Positions 25,228 through 34,676 of a stretch of 64,000 nt of DNA are shown here, one piece after another. The notes beneath the pieces are model-generated. The model had not been told where the DNA came from and made no database searches. It saw nothing but the letters and a program-made list of their open reading frames with translations. Where the stretch lies: the NCBI GenBank assembly GCA_002083405.1, contig LVWT01000049.1, positions 186,001 through 250,000 of the forward strand, written 5' to 3'. The DNA is from Nitrospira sp. SG-bin2 (lineage in GTDB: Bacteria > Nitrospirota > Nitrospiria > Nitrospirales > Nitrospiraceae). Each line of letters opens with the position of its first letter. Position 1 is the first letter of the stretch. A program made the translations under genes and the position numbers.

Positions 25228-26862
25228 ATGAGTTCAACTCCAGGCGTCACACGATCGAGCCAATTCAAGAAGCTCCTCTTGTCGGAGCAGCTGGAATTCA
25301 TTTGTGAAGCGCATAACGGTCTCAGCGCGAAGATCGTTCAAGAAGCCGGATTCAAAGGAATTTGGGCCAGCGGCCTGTCGATCTCAGCCCAATTCGGAGT
25401 GCGTGACAACAACGAGGCCAGTTGGACTCAGGTGCTGGAGAATCTGGAATTCATGTCCGATGCGACGACGATCCCGATTCTCCTGGATGGCGACACGGGA
25501 TACGGTAACTTCAATAACATGCAGCGGCTCGTCCGCAAGCTGGAGCAACGCCAGATCGCTGCGGTGTGCATTGAGGACAAGCTCTTCCCCAAGACAAATA
25601 GTTTCATCAAGGGGGATGCCCAGCCGATGGCGGACATGCAGGAGTTCTGCGGGAAGATCAAGGCCGGTAAGGATGCCCAGACCGATCCGGACTTTTGTAT
25701 CATTGCCAGAGTGGAAGCCTTTATTTGTGGTTGGGGATTGGCGGAGGCCTTGCGCAGGGCCGAGGCCTATCGTCAGGCAGGCGCAGACGGCATCCTGATT
25801 CATAGTGCGCTCTCGGTGCCAGATGAAATTCTTTCGTTCAAACAGGAATGGGGAAATCGATGCCCCGTCGTGATCGTTCCAACCAAGTATTACGCCACGC
25901 CGACCGATGTGTTTCGGCAACATGGGTTTTCGATGGTGATCTGGGCGAATCACATGTTACGAAGTGCCGTGGTCGCCATGCAAAAAACCGCACGGACCTT
26001 GAAGGAGCAGGAGCATCTACTCTCGATCGAAGACAAAGTCGCGCCGGTGTCGGAAGTCTTCCGCCTGCAAAATGCCGCGGAGCTGCAAGATGCCGAAGAC
26101 CGGTATCTTCCCCGAGGCGCCGAAAACACCAGCGCGATCGTGCTGGCCGCCTCTCGTGGCGAAGAACTCCGGGAACTGACCGAGCATCAGCCCAAGACGA
26201 TGGTGAAAATTCAAGGGGTGCCGATCCTTTCCCATATCGTCGATGCCTACAATACAGTGGGAATCAAGGACATCACGGTCGTTCGCGGCTATAAGAAGGA
26301 GGCGGTGACGTTGCCCAATCTGACGTATTTGGACAACGATGCGTTTGCGGAAACCGGCGAGCTCGATTCACTTCACAAGGCCCTCTGCGCGCAGAAGGGC
26401 CATGCCAAAGATCTGATCGTTTCTTACGGCGATGTGTTGTTCAATACGTACATTCCTCAGGCTCTCTGCCAGGAGAAAGAGGACTTCGTGATCTTTGTGG
26501 ATAGCGATTGGCAGAACCAGAGCAGTTATGCCCGCCTGGGAGGTTTTGCCGAATGTTCCCTGCCGAATTCGAAGAGGGCCTTTAACGCTAAGGTCTATCT
26601 CAAGCAGTTGGGAAACACCGTGTCACGGGAACGTACCCATGGCGTATGGATGGGCTTTCTCAAAGTATCTCCCGCCGGTACCTTTCAGTTGCAGACGATT
26701 CTTCCTGCGATCCTGGCCAACCCTTCCAATCGTAAAGCCGGCATTCCTCACCTGTTGCAAGAACTGCTGAAGCGTCAGTACCCAATTCGAGTGCTGTATA
26801 CGGTTGGTCATTGGCTCGACATTAACAGCCTCGATGATGTGGTTCAGGCCGGGAATTTTTGA
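25228..26862 (+). CDS. Phosphoenolpyruvate mutase fused to a nucleotidyltransferase
   Basis: This 544-residue protein has two parts. The N-terminal isocitrate lyase/PEP mutase domain (about 10-285) has LLDGDTGYGN and EDKLFPKTNSF (E116 on), which fits the PEP mutase consensus EDKxxxxxNS. The C-terminal domain (about 300-544) is NTP-transferase-like (LAASRGEELRELTEHQPKTM, then SYGDVLF), as in CTP-dependent phosphonate or phosphocholine activators. The first part would make phosphonopyruvate. The second may load a phosphonate with CMP for attachment to glycan or lipid. No phosphonopyruvate decarboxylase or transaminase is nearby. The ribosome site is AAGGAAGGGAATCC. Confidence 0.88.
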   Translation: MSSTPGVTRSSQFKKLLLSEQLEFICEAHNGLSAKIVQEAGFKGIWASGLSISAQFGVRDNNEASWTQVLENLEFMSDATTIPILLDGDTGYGNFNNMQRLVRKLEQRQIAAVCIEDKLFPKTNSFIKGDAQPMADMQEFCGKIKAGKDAQTDPDFCIIARVEAFICGWGLAEALRRAEAYRQAGADGILIHSALSVPDEILSFKQEWGNRCPVVIVPTKYYATPTDVFRQHGFSMVIWANHMLRSAVVAMQKTARTLKEQEHLLSIEDKVAPVSEVFRLQNAAELQDAEDRYLPRGAENTSAIVLAASRGEELRELTEHQPKTMVKIQGVPILSHIVDAYNTVGIKDITVVRGYKKEAVTLPNLTYLDNDAFAETGELDSLHKALCAQKGHAKDLIVSYGDVLFNTYIPQALCQEKEDFVIFVDSDWQNQSSYARLGGFAECSLPNSKRAFNAKVYLKQLGNTVSRERTHGVWMGFLKVSPAGTFQLQTILPAILANPSNRKAGIPHLLQELLKRQYPIRVLYTVGHWLDINSLDDVVQAGNF

Positions 26863-26881
26863 TTTTGATTCCTCCTACCGC

Positions 26882-27619
26882 TCACTCGTAATCGACGCGT
26901 ATCAAAAACAGTCCCTGTGGAGGGGCTGTTTTCCCGGCAGCTGAGCGATCGCGCGCATTGAGGATGGTTGTGAGACTGTCCGGTGGGCGTTTGCCCTGGC
27001 CGACCTCAACTAAAGTCCCGACGATCGAGCGGACCATCTGCTTCAGGAATCGGTCGGCATAGGCTTCGATGCGCAATCGATCTCCCTCACGCAAAACGGT
27101 CAGCTGCTGAAGGTGACAGACGGGGTCGTCGTTGTCCGTCGGCTGCGTTTGGAATGATGAGAAGTCGTGTGAGCCGGTGAGTGCCGCTGCCGCCCGGTTC
27201 ATGGCGACGTCGTCCAGTGGCTTATGGATATGCCAACAGTATTGCCGGTCTACAGCCGGACGTTCTCCTCGATTGAGAAGGCGGTATTCATACAGTTTGC
27301 CTTTTGCAGAATGCCTGGCGTGGAACTCATCGGGCATGATGGCGGCCGATCGGACGACGACGGTGTCCGGTAGATGCGCATTGAGCGCCCTGGTCCATTC
27401 ATAGGGCGTCATGGCCCGGTCAATGCGAAAGCTTACCGTCTGGCCGACGGCATGGACGCCCGCATCGGTCCGCCCTGCGCCAATCACAGGGACGTGTGTT
27501 TGCGTGACGCCTTCGATCGCGGCTTCGATCGTTTCCTGAATCGTGGGCTGGTCAGGCTGGCGCTGCCAGCCTGCGTAGGCAGTGCCGTCATATTCAAGAA
27601 TGAGCTTGATGGTGGGCAC
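26882..27619 (-). CDS. truA: tRNA pseudouridine(38-40) synthase
   Basis: This 245-residue enzyme has LEYDGTAYAGWQRQP at the N-terminus, the catalytic Asp in GAGRTDAGVHAVGQ, FHARHSAKGKLYEYR, and the FLKQMVRSIVGTLVEVGQGK motif. It modifies the tRNA anticodon arm. Translation starts at GTG 27619. It lies 11 bases after the amidase gene and is probably in the same transcript. Confidence 0.94.
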   Translation of the reverse strand: MPTIKLILEYDGTAYAGWQRQPDQPTIQETIEAAIEGVTQTHVPVIGAGRTDAGVHAVGQTVSFRIDRAMTPYEWTRALNAHLPDTVVVRSAAIMPDEFHARHSAKGKLYEYRLLNRGERPAVDRQYCWHIHKPLDDVAMNRAAAALTGSHDFSSFQTQPTDNDDPVCHLQQLTVLREGDRLRIEAYADRFLKQMVRSIVGTLVEVGQGKRPPDSLTTILNARDRSAAGKTAPPQGLFLIRVDYE

Positions 27620-27630
27620 GTGGTCGAGGT

Positions 27631-28911
27631 CTACATCCGGTTATTGGCGAGAAATGCGCTGATGCCTTTGAATAGCGACTGTGCGACGTCTCTGACGAAC
27701 GCCGGCTTTCGGAGCAAATCTTCTTCGTCGGGGTTGGAAATATAAGCGATCTCCGCAAGAATGCTCGGCATGCTTGTAAAGCGGAGTACGTAAAACGGAG
27801 CGGTTTTTACGCCGTGATCATTGATGGCGTAGTGCCCGTTCATGTGCGTGATCATTGATTCTTTCGCGGTCCAGGCCAGTTCGAGCGAGGCTTCAATTTT
27901 CTTCGTCGTCAGCAGATCGGCAACCAGATACTCCCACCCGACGCCGGTGCTGCTCAGAGGGGTGCCGTTTTCACGGGCGGCCACCTCAAGCGCACGCTGG
28001 TCCTTGGCCTCGCCGAAGTGATAGATCTCGATCCCTTTGATGGAGCGTGAAGGGTGCGAATTGACATGGACCGACACGAACAGGTCGGCATTGTGGCGGT
28101 TTGCGTACTTGGCCCGTTCTTCCAGCTCGATGAAGACGTCGCGATCCCGCGTCATGAGCACGCGGACTCCCGGCTGTTGGCTTAACAGTTCTTTGAGCTT
28201 CAATCCGACTTTGAGCGTGATGTCTTTCTCTTCTGTCTGGCGCAGGCCAACCGCACCGGAGTCCTTCCCTCCATGGCCTGGGTCGATGACGATGGTCGTA
28301 TAGCCCTTCGTCGGCGGCGCAGCGGGTTGGAGCGGCGGAAAGCTTGCAGGTGGAAATTGCTGCTGTGTTTCGATGTTCGAAGGCGGGTTTTGCTCGGACG
28401 GGCGTGTGATATCGACGACCAGGCGCGGGGGATTTGTGAGTGTGAATTGTTTATAGGTTCGAAACGCGCCGGTCGGAAGAGAAAGCGCGACGGTATGAGC
28501 CGTTGTCTGTGTGACGGTGAAAGGAGAAGGCAGGGTGCCGTCGCGTACTTTAAGCTGGGCGGCCTGGCTCAGTGACGTATTCGGGAGAATGAGGAGTACG
28601 CGGCTGGGGCTCTTTGCCCGTCGTTCAATCACCTTGGCATAGCGGTCCAAATCCAGGACGAGCCGGGTTTTTTCGGGGCTCGTAAGAATGCGGAAGTCGT
28701 GGACGACAACGGGCGCGAGAGAGGCGGTAGTCGCGTTGAGTTTTGCTGGTTTTGAAGATTTAGATGCGCGTGAACGCAGGTCTTGATCGGCCAGTGACGC
28801 CGCCCAGAGGGCGGAGACCGAGATGGTGTTGGCTACGGTTGAGAAAAATCCGCACAGGATCAAGGCGGTGAACACTATCGAGAGAATTCGTTGTCGGGGA
28901 CGCATAGGCAT
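27631..28911 (-). CDS. amiC: N-acetylmuramoyl-L-alanine amidase with AMIN domain (AmiC-like)
   Basis: This protein of about 426 residues has an N-terminal signal/anchor, an AMIN domain (about 60-155, with TRLVLDLDRYA) that targets septal peptidoglycan, and a Pro-rich linker. The catalytic Amidase_3 domain (about 200-425) shows IVIDPGHGGKDSGAVG with the first zinc His, LMTRDRDVFIELEERAKYAN and FVSVHVNSH. It splits daughter-cell walls. ATG 28911 is preferred over TTG 28920; ATG 28905 is also possible. A TTGACA box lies on the - strand upstream, without a well-spaced -10. Confidence 0.92.
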   Translation of the reverse strand: MPMRPRQRILSIVFTALILCGFFSTVANTISVSALWAASLADQDLRSRASKSSKPAKLNATTASLAPVVVHDFRILTSPEKTRLVLDLDRYAKVIERRAKSPSRVLLILPNTSLSQAAQLKVRDGTLPSPFTVTQTTAHTVALSLPTGAFRTYKQFTLTNPPRLVVDITRPSEQNPPSNIETQQQFPPASFPPLQPAAPPTKGYTTIVIDPGHGGKDSGAVGLRQTEEKDITLKVGLKLKELLSQQPGVRVLMTRDRDVFIELEERAKYANRHNADLFVSVHVNSHPSRSIKGIEIYHFGEAKDQRALEVAARENGTPLSSTGVGWEYLVADLLTTKKIEASLELAWTAKESMITHMNGHYAINDHGVKTAPFYVLRFTSMPSILAEIAYISNPDEEDLLRKPAFVRDVAQSLFKGISAFLANNRM

Positions 28912-29044
28912 GGATTTCAACTGTAGAATAGACAGACATGAATCTATTCTCAGATGTCATGTGTCTTGTCAAGGGATTCTATCGGTTGGCCGATCGCAAG
29001 GGCTGCGTTGACAGGGTGTTCCGGTCCGCGATAGCGTGAGATCT

Positions 29045-29563
29045 ATGCCGATACATCTTATTATTGACGGATACAATGTACTGGGCCGTCTTGGAACGCT
29101 CTCTGGCCACATTGAATCGGCGCGCGAATCTCTGCTGCGTGATCTGGCTGCCTATCGCCATCGGAGGAATCACCCTATCACTGTTGTCTTCGATGGATGG
29201 CAGCAGGGGCAGCCGACGGAAGGACGCGAACATCGGGCCGGAGTCGAGGTCATCTATTCCAAACGAGGAGAGCGCGCGGATCAAGTGATTCAGCGGTTGG
29301 CGCGGGAGTATGGGGCTGACTGTGCGGTGGTGAGTTCTGATCAGGAAGTGGCGAGGTCGGCGCGGGTGTCTGGTGCACTGGTGATCGGTGTGCAGGAGTT
29401 TGCAGGGAAGCTCCGGGTTGTCCCGCGTGGCGGAGGGCTCGCACACAAGGAATTGGACGTGCAGGAGGACGCGGCTTCTCCACGTGATCCGAAGAAGAAG
29501 GGTAATCCTCGAAAGCTGCCCAAGGCGCTTCGTCAGAGAGCGAGGCAGCTCAAGCGATTTTGA
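29045..29563 (+). CDS. NYN/PIN-type ribonuclease, YacP (DUF901) family
   Basis: This protein of about 172 residues has LIIDGYNVLGRLG with the first catalytic Asp, TVVFDGWQQGQ, the GERADQVIQRLAREYG acidic motif and VVSSDQEVAR. This is the NYN/YacP fold; Bacillus Rae1 is a ribosome-associated member. The C-terminal tail is Lys/Arg-rich (PKKKGNPRKLPKALRQRARQ), which suggests RNA binding. GTG 29036 is an alternative start. The gene converges on tatD with a 14-base overlap of 3' ends. Confidence 0.85.
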   Translation: MPIHLIIDGYNVLGRLGTLSGHIESARESLLRDLAAYRHRRNHPITVVFDGWQQGQPTEGREHRAGVEVIYSKRGERADQVIQRLAREYGADCAVVSSDQEVARSARVSGALVIGVQEFAGKLRVVPRGGGLAHKELDVQEDAASPRDPKKKGNPRKLPKALRQRARQLKRF

Positions 29564-30323
29564 ACAGCCGTTTTGCGTTCTCAGTCGTGGCGCGTTCGAT
29601 CTGGTGCAGAGACAATGCTGGTTCATGAATGGCCGCCAGTTGCCTGGCGACAAACCCCACAAAGGCCGGCTCGTTTCGTTTCCCTCGATGAGGCGCCGGG
29701 GTGAGATAGGGACAGTCGGTTTCAATCAGGATCCGATCCAGCGGTACGGTCTTCGCAATCTCACGCAGCATCGTGGCGTTCTGAAAGGTCAGAATTCCCG
29801 AGAAAGACAAGTAGAACCCCAGTTCCAGTGCGTCTTTTGCCAGCCAGGCATCTCCGGAAAAACAGTGAAACACCCCGCCGATCTCCGACGCACCTTCCTC
29901 CCTTAAAATCGTTATCGTATCTTCCTGCGCTTCTCTCGTGTGGATAATCACGGGCAGCCGCAGTTCGCGCGCGAGCTGAATCTGTTCGCGGAATCGCTCA
30001 CGCTGTTCCTGGGGCGAGGAATAGTTGTAGTGGTAGTCCAGACCGATTTCGCCGTAGGCCACAACTTTTTTGTTCTTGGCAAGACGGCGGAATTCGTCAT
30101 ACCAGCCATCGCTGATGTGTTTGACCTCGTGCGGGTGGACGCCGATCGAGGCGTGCACGAAGGGGTGCCGCTCGGCGAGGGCCACGGCGGCTTGGCTGGT
30201 CGAGAGATCGCAGCCGATCGTAATGAAGGCATCGACACCGGCTTCGCGCGCCCGTGCGATCATGGCTTCCCGGTCGTCATCGTAGCGGGCGTCGTCCAAA
30301 TGCGTGTGGGTGTCGATCAGCAT
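29550..30323 (-). CDS. tatD: TatD family metal-dependent hydrolase
   Basis: This 257-residue TIM-barrel deoxyribonuclease-like protein has the metal motif IDTHTHLDD, SIGVHPHE, GEIGLDYHYN, VIIHTREA, FHCFSGD and IETDCPYL. TatD proteins act as 3'-5' nucleases or tRNA/D-aminoacyl processing factors. The start at 30323 gives the normal family length. The open frame runs further upstream through a family B repeat (Gln/Thr/Asn-rich translation), which is not counted as protein. Confidence 0.92.
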   Translation of the reverse strand: MLIDTHTHLDDARYDDDREAMIARAREAGVDAFITIGCDLSTSQAAVALAERHPFVHASIGVHPHEVKHISDGWYDEFRRLAKNKKVVAYGEIGLDYHYNYSSPQEQRERFREQIQLARELRLPVIIHTREAQEDTITILREEGASEIGGVFHCFSGDAWLAKDALELGFYLSFSGILTFQNATMLREIAKTVPLDRILIETDCPYLTPAPHRGKRNEPAFVGFVARQLAAIHEPALSLHQIERATTENAKRLFKIA

Positions 30324-30330
30324 GCGGGGT

Positions 30331-30422
30331 ATCTGGTTGGTCTGGTTTGTTTGGTCTGTTTGGTTTTTTGGTTGAATGAAACTAACCAGATAAACCAAAT
30401 CAACGAAACAAACCTGCCAAAC
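30331..30422. repeat. GGTCTGTTTGG/CCAAA palindrome (family B, copy 2)
   Basis: The T/G-rich left arm (TGGTTGGTCTGGTTTGTTTGG) and the A/C-rich right arm (ACCAGATAAACCAAATCAACG) surround a loop with GGTTGAATGAAAC. It fills the gap between tatD and the DAHP synthase gene. T-runs in either direction could allow termination on both strands. Confidence 0.85.
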
Positions 30423-30424
30423 AG

Positions 30425-31483
30425 TTAGACAGGTTTGGTCACGATCATGTCGGCTAGTTCGGTCAGCAGCGAGGCTGTTTCATCCCAGCCGAGACAGGCA
30501 TCGGTGATGGAGACACCATGCTGAAGGGCCACACCTTCTTTCCAGGCCTGCTTGCCCGGGCTGAGATTGCTTTCCAGCATGAATCCCATAATGGACTGGC
30601 GGCCGTCGCGGAACTGACGAAGCACCTCGCGGGCCACGACTCCTTGGCGCGTGTGATCTTTACGGGAGTTGTCGTGCGAACAATCGATCATGATGGGGCG
30701 CGCGATGCCTTCGCTCGCGACGGCCGATTCGGCTTTGGCGACATGCTCATCTTCGTAGTTCGTTTTTCCGCCGCCGCCTCGCAGCACGATATGGCGGTCG
30801 GGGTTGCCCATGGTTCTGATGATGGCCGTTTGCCCGTCGGCGTTGATGCCGACAAAATGATGGGAAGCGCGGGCGGAGGTCATTGCGTTGACAGCGACCT
30901 GGAGGCTGCCTTCCGTGCCGTTTTTGAATCCGACTGGCATGGAGACACCGCTTGCCAATTCGCGGTGGGTTTGGCTTTCCGTCGTCCGTGCTCCGATGGC
31001 GCTCCAACTGATCAAGTCGGCGATGTATTGCGGACTGATGGGATCGAGCAGTTCCGTCGCGCAGGGCAGTCCGAGTTGATTGATGCGCAGGAGAATCGTC
31101 CTGGCCAATTCCAAGCCCCTCGCGATGTCACAGGTGCCGTCCAGGTGAGGATCGTTGATCAGACCTTTCCATCCGACGGTGGTCCGAGGTTTCTCAAAAT
31201 AGGTTCGCATGACGATCAAGAACCGGTCACGCAGCTCGTCTGCGACAGGTTTCAGCTTGAGGGCATATTCATAAGCTGCCTCGGCATCATGGATAGAACA
31301 AGGACCAACGATCAGCACCAGTCGGTCGCGATCCTGCCCGTGAAGAATTCGGCGGATAGCCTCCCGGGTCTCTACTACCAACGAGGCGGTCTGGTCAGTG
31401 ATGGGAAGCTTGGTCTTGATGGCGCGTGGAGAGGGCAGCGCCTTAATTTCACCGACGTGCTGGTTGTCGATCGGTCTATTCAC
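30425..31483 (-). CDS. aroG: 3-deoxy-7-phosphoheptulonate (DAHP) synthase, class I
   Basis: This 352-residue first enzyme of the shikimate pathway has LVLIVGPCSIHD, RTYFEKPRTTVGWKGL, GARTTESQTHRELAS, PVGFKNGTEG and IMIDCSHDNSRKD, all typical of the AroF/G/H type. GTG 31483 is chosen because AGGAGAAGAAGGT precedes it and it gives the usual 350-residue length. The frame is open further upstream, but that part does not look coding. No leader peptide was recognised. Confidence 0.94.
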   Translation of the reverse strand: MNRPIDNQHVGEIKALPSPRAIKTKLPITDQTASLVVETREAIRRILHGQDRDRLVLIVGPCSIHDAEAAYEYALKLKPVADELRDRFLIVMRTYFEKPRTTVGWKGLINDPHLDGTCDIARGLELARTILLRINQLGLPCATELLDPISPQYIADLISWSAIGARTTESQTHRELASGVSMPVGFKNGTEGSLQVAVNAMTSARASHHFVGINADGQTAIIRTMGNPDRHIVLRGGGGKTNYEDEHVAKAESAVASEGIARPIMIDCSHDNSRKDHTRQGVVAREVLRQFRDGRQSIMGFMLESNLSPGKQAWKEGVALQHGVSITDACLGWDETASLLTELADMIVTKPV

Positions 31484-31643
31484 AGTACCTTCTTCTCCTA
31501 TTACAGGCGGCAAGCATATACGAAGACATGAGAGAAGTCTACCAGAAGACTCATAACTCATTGAAGAATAAGATGAACTATCTCTCCGTCGTAGTGTTTG
31601 TTTGACAGAACTCTTGGAATTGTGGTACTCGGACCACACTCTT

Positions 31644-31964
31644 ATGGGTACTACGAGTCTCATTGATCGGGTGAGAGCAGGTCTGTCGGCCGGTCTTATT
31701 CTTTTGCTTCTTGTGCTGGCACCGTTTGCTGTCGCGCAAGACGTGCATCATGAATTGGCCGCTGCCGACACCGACGGCCATGAACACTCCGATAACGACC
31801 TCTGTCAGTGGGTCCAGCACCACACGGCAGGATCGCTTGATTTCGATGCATCGAGACTCGTATTTTGCGAACTCGCCCAGCCGTACGAGTTGCCGGTTGA
31901 GCCTCCGCTGCTTTCCGCTGAGCTATCTACCGTCGGTCCTTCGCGTGCACCACCTCATAGCTAG
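31644..31964 (+). CDS. Small secreted His/Asp-rich protein, unknown
   Basis: This 106-residue protein has a strong signal peptide (about 8-30, ending PFAVAQ). A mature part follows beginning DVHHELAAADTDGHEHSDNDLCQW, rich in His and Asp, with two Cys (in DLCQW and VFCEL). I do not recognise a family. It lies just before a TonB-dependent receptor and near metal genes, so metal binding is a reasonable guess. TTG 31602 could extend the frame, but ATG 31644 gives a better signal peptide. Confidence 0.6.
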   Translation: MGTTSLIDRVRAGLSAGLILLLLVLAPFAVAQDVHHELAAADTDGHEHSDNDLCQWVQHHTAGSLDFDASRLVFCELAQPYELPVEPPLLSAELSTVGPSRAPPHS

Positions 31965-31992
31965 TTTCTTCTCCTGTCAACCCTGAGCTGAG

Positions 31993-32038
31993 TCGGTAAG
32001 CCGGGAAGGTCTGGCTTGTCCGTTCTGCCGATTTTGTT
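31993..32038 (+). terminator. Possible attenuator hairpin before the receptor gene
   Basis: AAGCC/GGCTT nested inside TCGG/CCGA, then TTTTGTT, lies between the small secreted protein and the TonB-dependent receptor. It could be a weak terminator or attenuator. It does not match a cobalamin riboswitch as far as I can see. Confidence 0.3.
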
Positions 32039-32072
32039 ATTCACCATGGGTTCGTGAACGAGGAGGCAAGCC

Positions 32073-34493
32073 ATGCGGCGTGCAGGTTTGTTGGGCGTAT
32101 ATTGTCTGTGGTCGGTCGCGATGACAGTGTCAGGAATATCGATTTGTGAGTCGTCGGCCTACGCAGAGGATGGAAAAGCTGCTATGACGATCGTAGGTAC
32201 GGTTCACAATCAGGATCTACGGCGGGTCGCGCAAGCGGTCATAGAAGTGAAGGATCAGGAAGGTTTACTTGTGGCATCCGGTGTATCCGATGAAGCAGGG
32301 GAGTTTACTCTGTCGGTTCCAACGAGTGGGACGTACTCGGTCAGTGCCGTGCTCGATACCTATCGTAGTGAGTATGTTGTCTTGGCGTTTGGAAACGAAG
32401 CGCCCCAACCCGTCACCTTGACTCTCACCAGGACCAAAGAAATTGCTTTGGAGGTGGTGTCACCGTTGCCGCCTATCCAGACCAAAGCCTCGAGCGAGAC
32501 CTATTCACTCAGCCGAAAAGAGGTCGAAGCCCTTCCACGTGGAAACAATAACGAATTTCACGACGTGTTGTTGACGATTCCAGGGGCGGCGTATGGGGCG
32601 CTGAAGCAGGTTCATGTCCGACAGGACCATGCGAACTTGCAGCTCAGGATCGACGGGGTGCCGATTCCCAACACCGTCTCATCGACTTTTTCCGATGTCA
32701 TTTCGCCTAGAGCCTGGGAGCGGGCCGATATCGTCTTGGGCGGCATGGAGGCCAACGTCGGCAACAAGACTGCGGCGCTCATCGACATCACGACAAAGAG
32801 CGGTACGAAGCCTGGCTTCGGGTCGGTTCAAGTCTTCGGCGGCTCGAATAAAACGATTAATCCGTCATTCGAGTACGGAGGGATGGTCGGTGAGAAATTC
32901 CGTTTTTACGTCATGAACAGCCATACCACGACCGATCGAGGCATTGAACCTCCCACCCTCGGGCGTTCGATTTTTCACGGACAAAGCGAGCGCAATCAAA
33001 CGATGCTGCGCGGCGACTATCAATTAGACAATAAAAACAACTTCACACTGCTGTTTTTGAACTCCATCGCGAAATATCAGATTCCCACGCAGCCTGGACA
33101 GGCGCTCAATCCAACCATTCCCGGTCTCTTGCCTGGTGGGTTTACGCCGGTCCCGTCGGGCATGGTGGACGAGAACCAGAAAGAAAATAATCAGTACGGT
33201 CATCTGGTGTGGCGGCATGATATCAACACCAGTAATTTTTTCAGCCTGGCCGGATACGTTCGTCACACCAGAGCCACGTTCAGAACAGATCCCTTCAATG
33301 CTCTGGCCTACGTACCGGACGAAACGGAACCATTCTCGGTCGGCAGCCAAGATCGCACGGCCTACTCGGGTGGGGCACGGCTGGACTACACGTATGTCCA
33401 TAGCCCACAGCATTTGATCAAAGCGGGTTTCCAACTCGATCGCACACAGGCGATCAACAAGACCAGGCTGTTTACGTTTCTCGATGACGGGTTGGGGAAT
33501 CCAACGGGGAGTGTGATTACGCCCGGCGCCGACAATCGGCTGGTAGGATGGCGGCAGGAGTTCTGGATTCAAGATCAATGGACTCCGAACGACCAGTGGA
33601 CAGTGAACATTGGCGTTCGTGGCGACGCGGTGCAGTATCTTCGCAGCGAAGGACAGGTGAGCCCCAGGATCGGGGTGACCTACAAGCACACTCCGTCACA
33701 TGCCTTCCACGTCTTCTATGGCCGTATGTTCACCCCGCCGAATCTCGAGGCTATTTCGTTCGCGAAGCTGAACACGGCGGGCACAAAGGCAGCACCGGAG
33801 GATACGACCAACAACCAAGTCCGTGCCGAACGAGCACATTATTTCGAAATCGGCAGTTATCATGCTTTGACGGATTGGGCGACGCTTCAACTGACCGGCT
33901 ACTACAAGTTGGCCAACTATCTTTCCGATGCGGGTCAGTTTGGGACGACGCCCCTCTTGAATTACTTTGCGTTTGAGCGAGGATGGACGAGGGGGGCCGA
34001 TGCTGCTCTCAAAGTACAGGTCACAGACAACCTGACTGCGCGCGGCAACATTGCCTGGGGGCAATGCAAGGGCTACGGCTTACAATCCGGCCACTTTCTC
34101 CTAGAAGCGGCAGAAATCGCCGATATCAAATCACCGGGCGGCGTGTTCTGTGACCACATGCAAACATTGACCAGCTCTGCAGTCGTGAGCTACCGGTTGC
34201 TTGATCGTACTACCTTCACTGGGCAGATGCTCTATGCCTCAGGATTGCGCACCGCGGTCGAGGGGGGGAAGACAAACTCAACCCACAGTCCCTCCTATAC
34301 CATCTATAATCTGTCGCTCGCTCATATCGTACCCTTGCCCTGGCATGGACAGAAGTTCCTGCTGGGGTTCGACGTCGTAAATTTGTTTGATGAGGAGTAT
34401 TTCATCAATATCGGGGAGGGTAGCATCGGGCTCGGTGTGTCGCATGCGGGGATGCCGAGGTCGTACTTTGTCCGTGGCCAATGGTTCTTCTGA
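32073..34493 (+). CDS. TonB-dependent outer-membrane receptor with N-terminal carboxypeptidase-regulatory-like domain
   Basis: This 806-residue protein has a signal peptide (about 1-32), then a CarboxypepD_reg-like beta-sandwich (about 38-125, IVGTVHNQDLRRVAQAVIEV...). Next are a plug (about 145-250, with VRQDHANLQLRIDGVPIP and GGMEANVGNKTAALIDITTKSG) and a large beta-barrel ending in Phe (RGQWFF), as for outer-membrane insertion. It imports a ligand using TonB energy. The ligand is not determined. Nearby COG0523 and CDF genes favour metal or metallophore. The ribosome site is ACGAGGAGGCAAGCC. Confidence 0.88.
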   Translation: MRRAGLLGVYCLWSVAMTVSGISICESSAYAEDGKAAMTIVGTVHNQDLRRVAQAVIEVKDQEGLLVASGVSDEAGEFTLSVPTSGTYSVSAVLDTYRSEYVVLAFGNEAPQPVTLTLTRTKEIALEVVSPLPPIQTKASSETYSLSRKEVEALPRGNNNEFHDVLLTIPGAAYGALKQVHVRQDHANLQLRIDGVPIPNTVSSTFSDVISPRAWERADIVLGGMEANVGNKTAALIDITTKSGTKPGFGSVQVFGGSNKTINPSFEYGGMVGEKFRFYVMNSHTTTDRGIEPPTLGRSIFHGQSERNQTMLRGDYQLDNKNNFTLLFLNSIAKYQIPTQPGQALNPTIPGLLPGGFTPVPSGMVDENQKENNQYGHLVWRHDINTSNFFSLAGYVRHTRATFRTDPFNALAYVPDETEPFSVGSQDRTAYSGGARLDYTYVHSPQHLIKAGFQLDRTQAINKTRLFTFLDDGLGNPTGSVITPGADNRLVGWRQEFWIQDQWTPNDQWTVNIGVRGDAVQYLRSEGQVSPRIGVTYKHTPSHAFHVFYGRMFTPPNLEAISFAKLNTAGTKAAPEDTTNNQVRAERAHYFEIGSYHALTDWATLQLTGYYKLANYLSDAGQFGTTPLLNYFAFERGWTRGADAALKVQVTDNLTARGNIAWGQCKGYGLQSGHFLLEAAEIADIKSPGGVFCDHMQTLTSSAVVSYRLLDRTTFTGQMLYASGLRTAVEGGKTNSTHSPSYTIYNLSLAHIVPLPWHGQKFLLGFDVVNLFDEEYFINIGEGSIGLGVSHAGMPRSYFVRGQWFF

Positions 34494-34676
34494 TCAGAGG
34501 CCGAACAAGGGGCTATCGGCTGAGGTCTCAGTTGCCCGTCTCTTTGCGATATGCGGAGAAGGTAGGTCTGAGTTGCCGGGCTCCATGCAGTCTTGTTGGA
34601 TGACTTCATTGAGTATCAGATGGTATGTGGTATAAGGAGATCAGTAAGAAGAAATGAACAATGGGATGGTTCGCTC

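Noticed and set aside
31970..32072. Cobalamin riboswitch before the TonB-dependent receptor
   Set aside because: The conserved B12-box and core motifs are not visible. Only a simple two-part hairpin is present.
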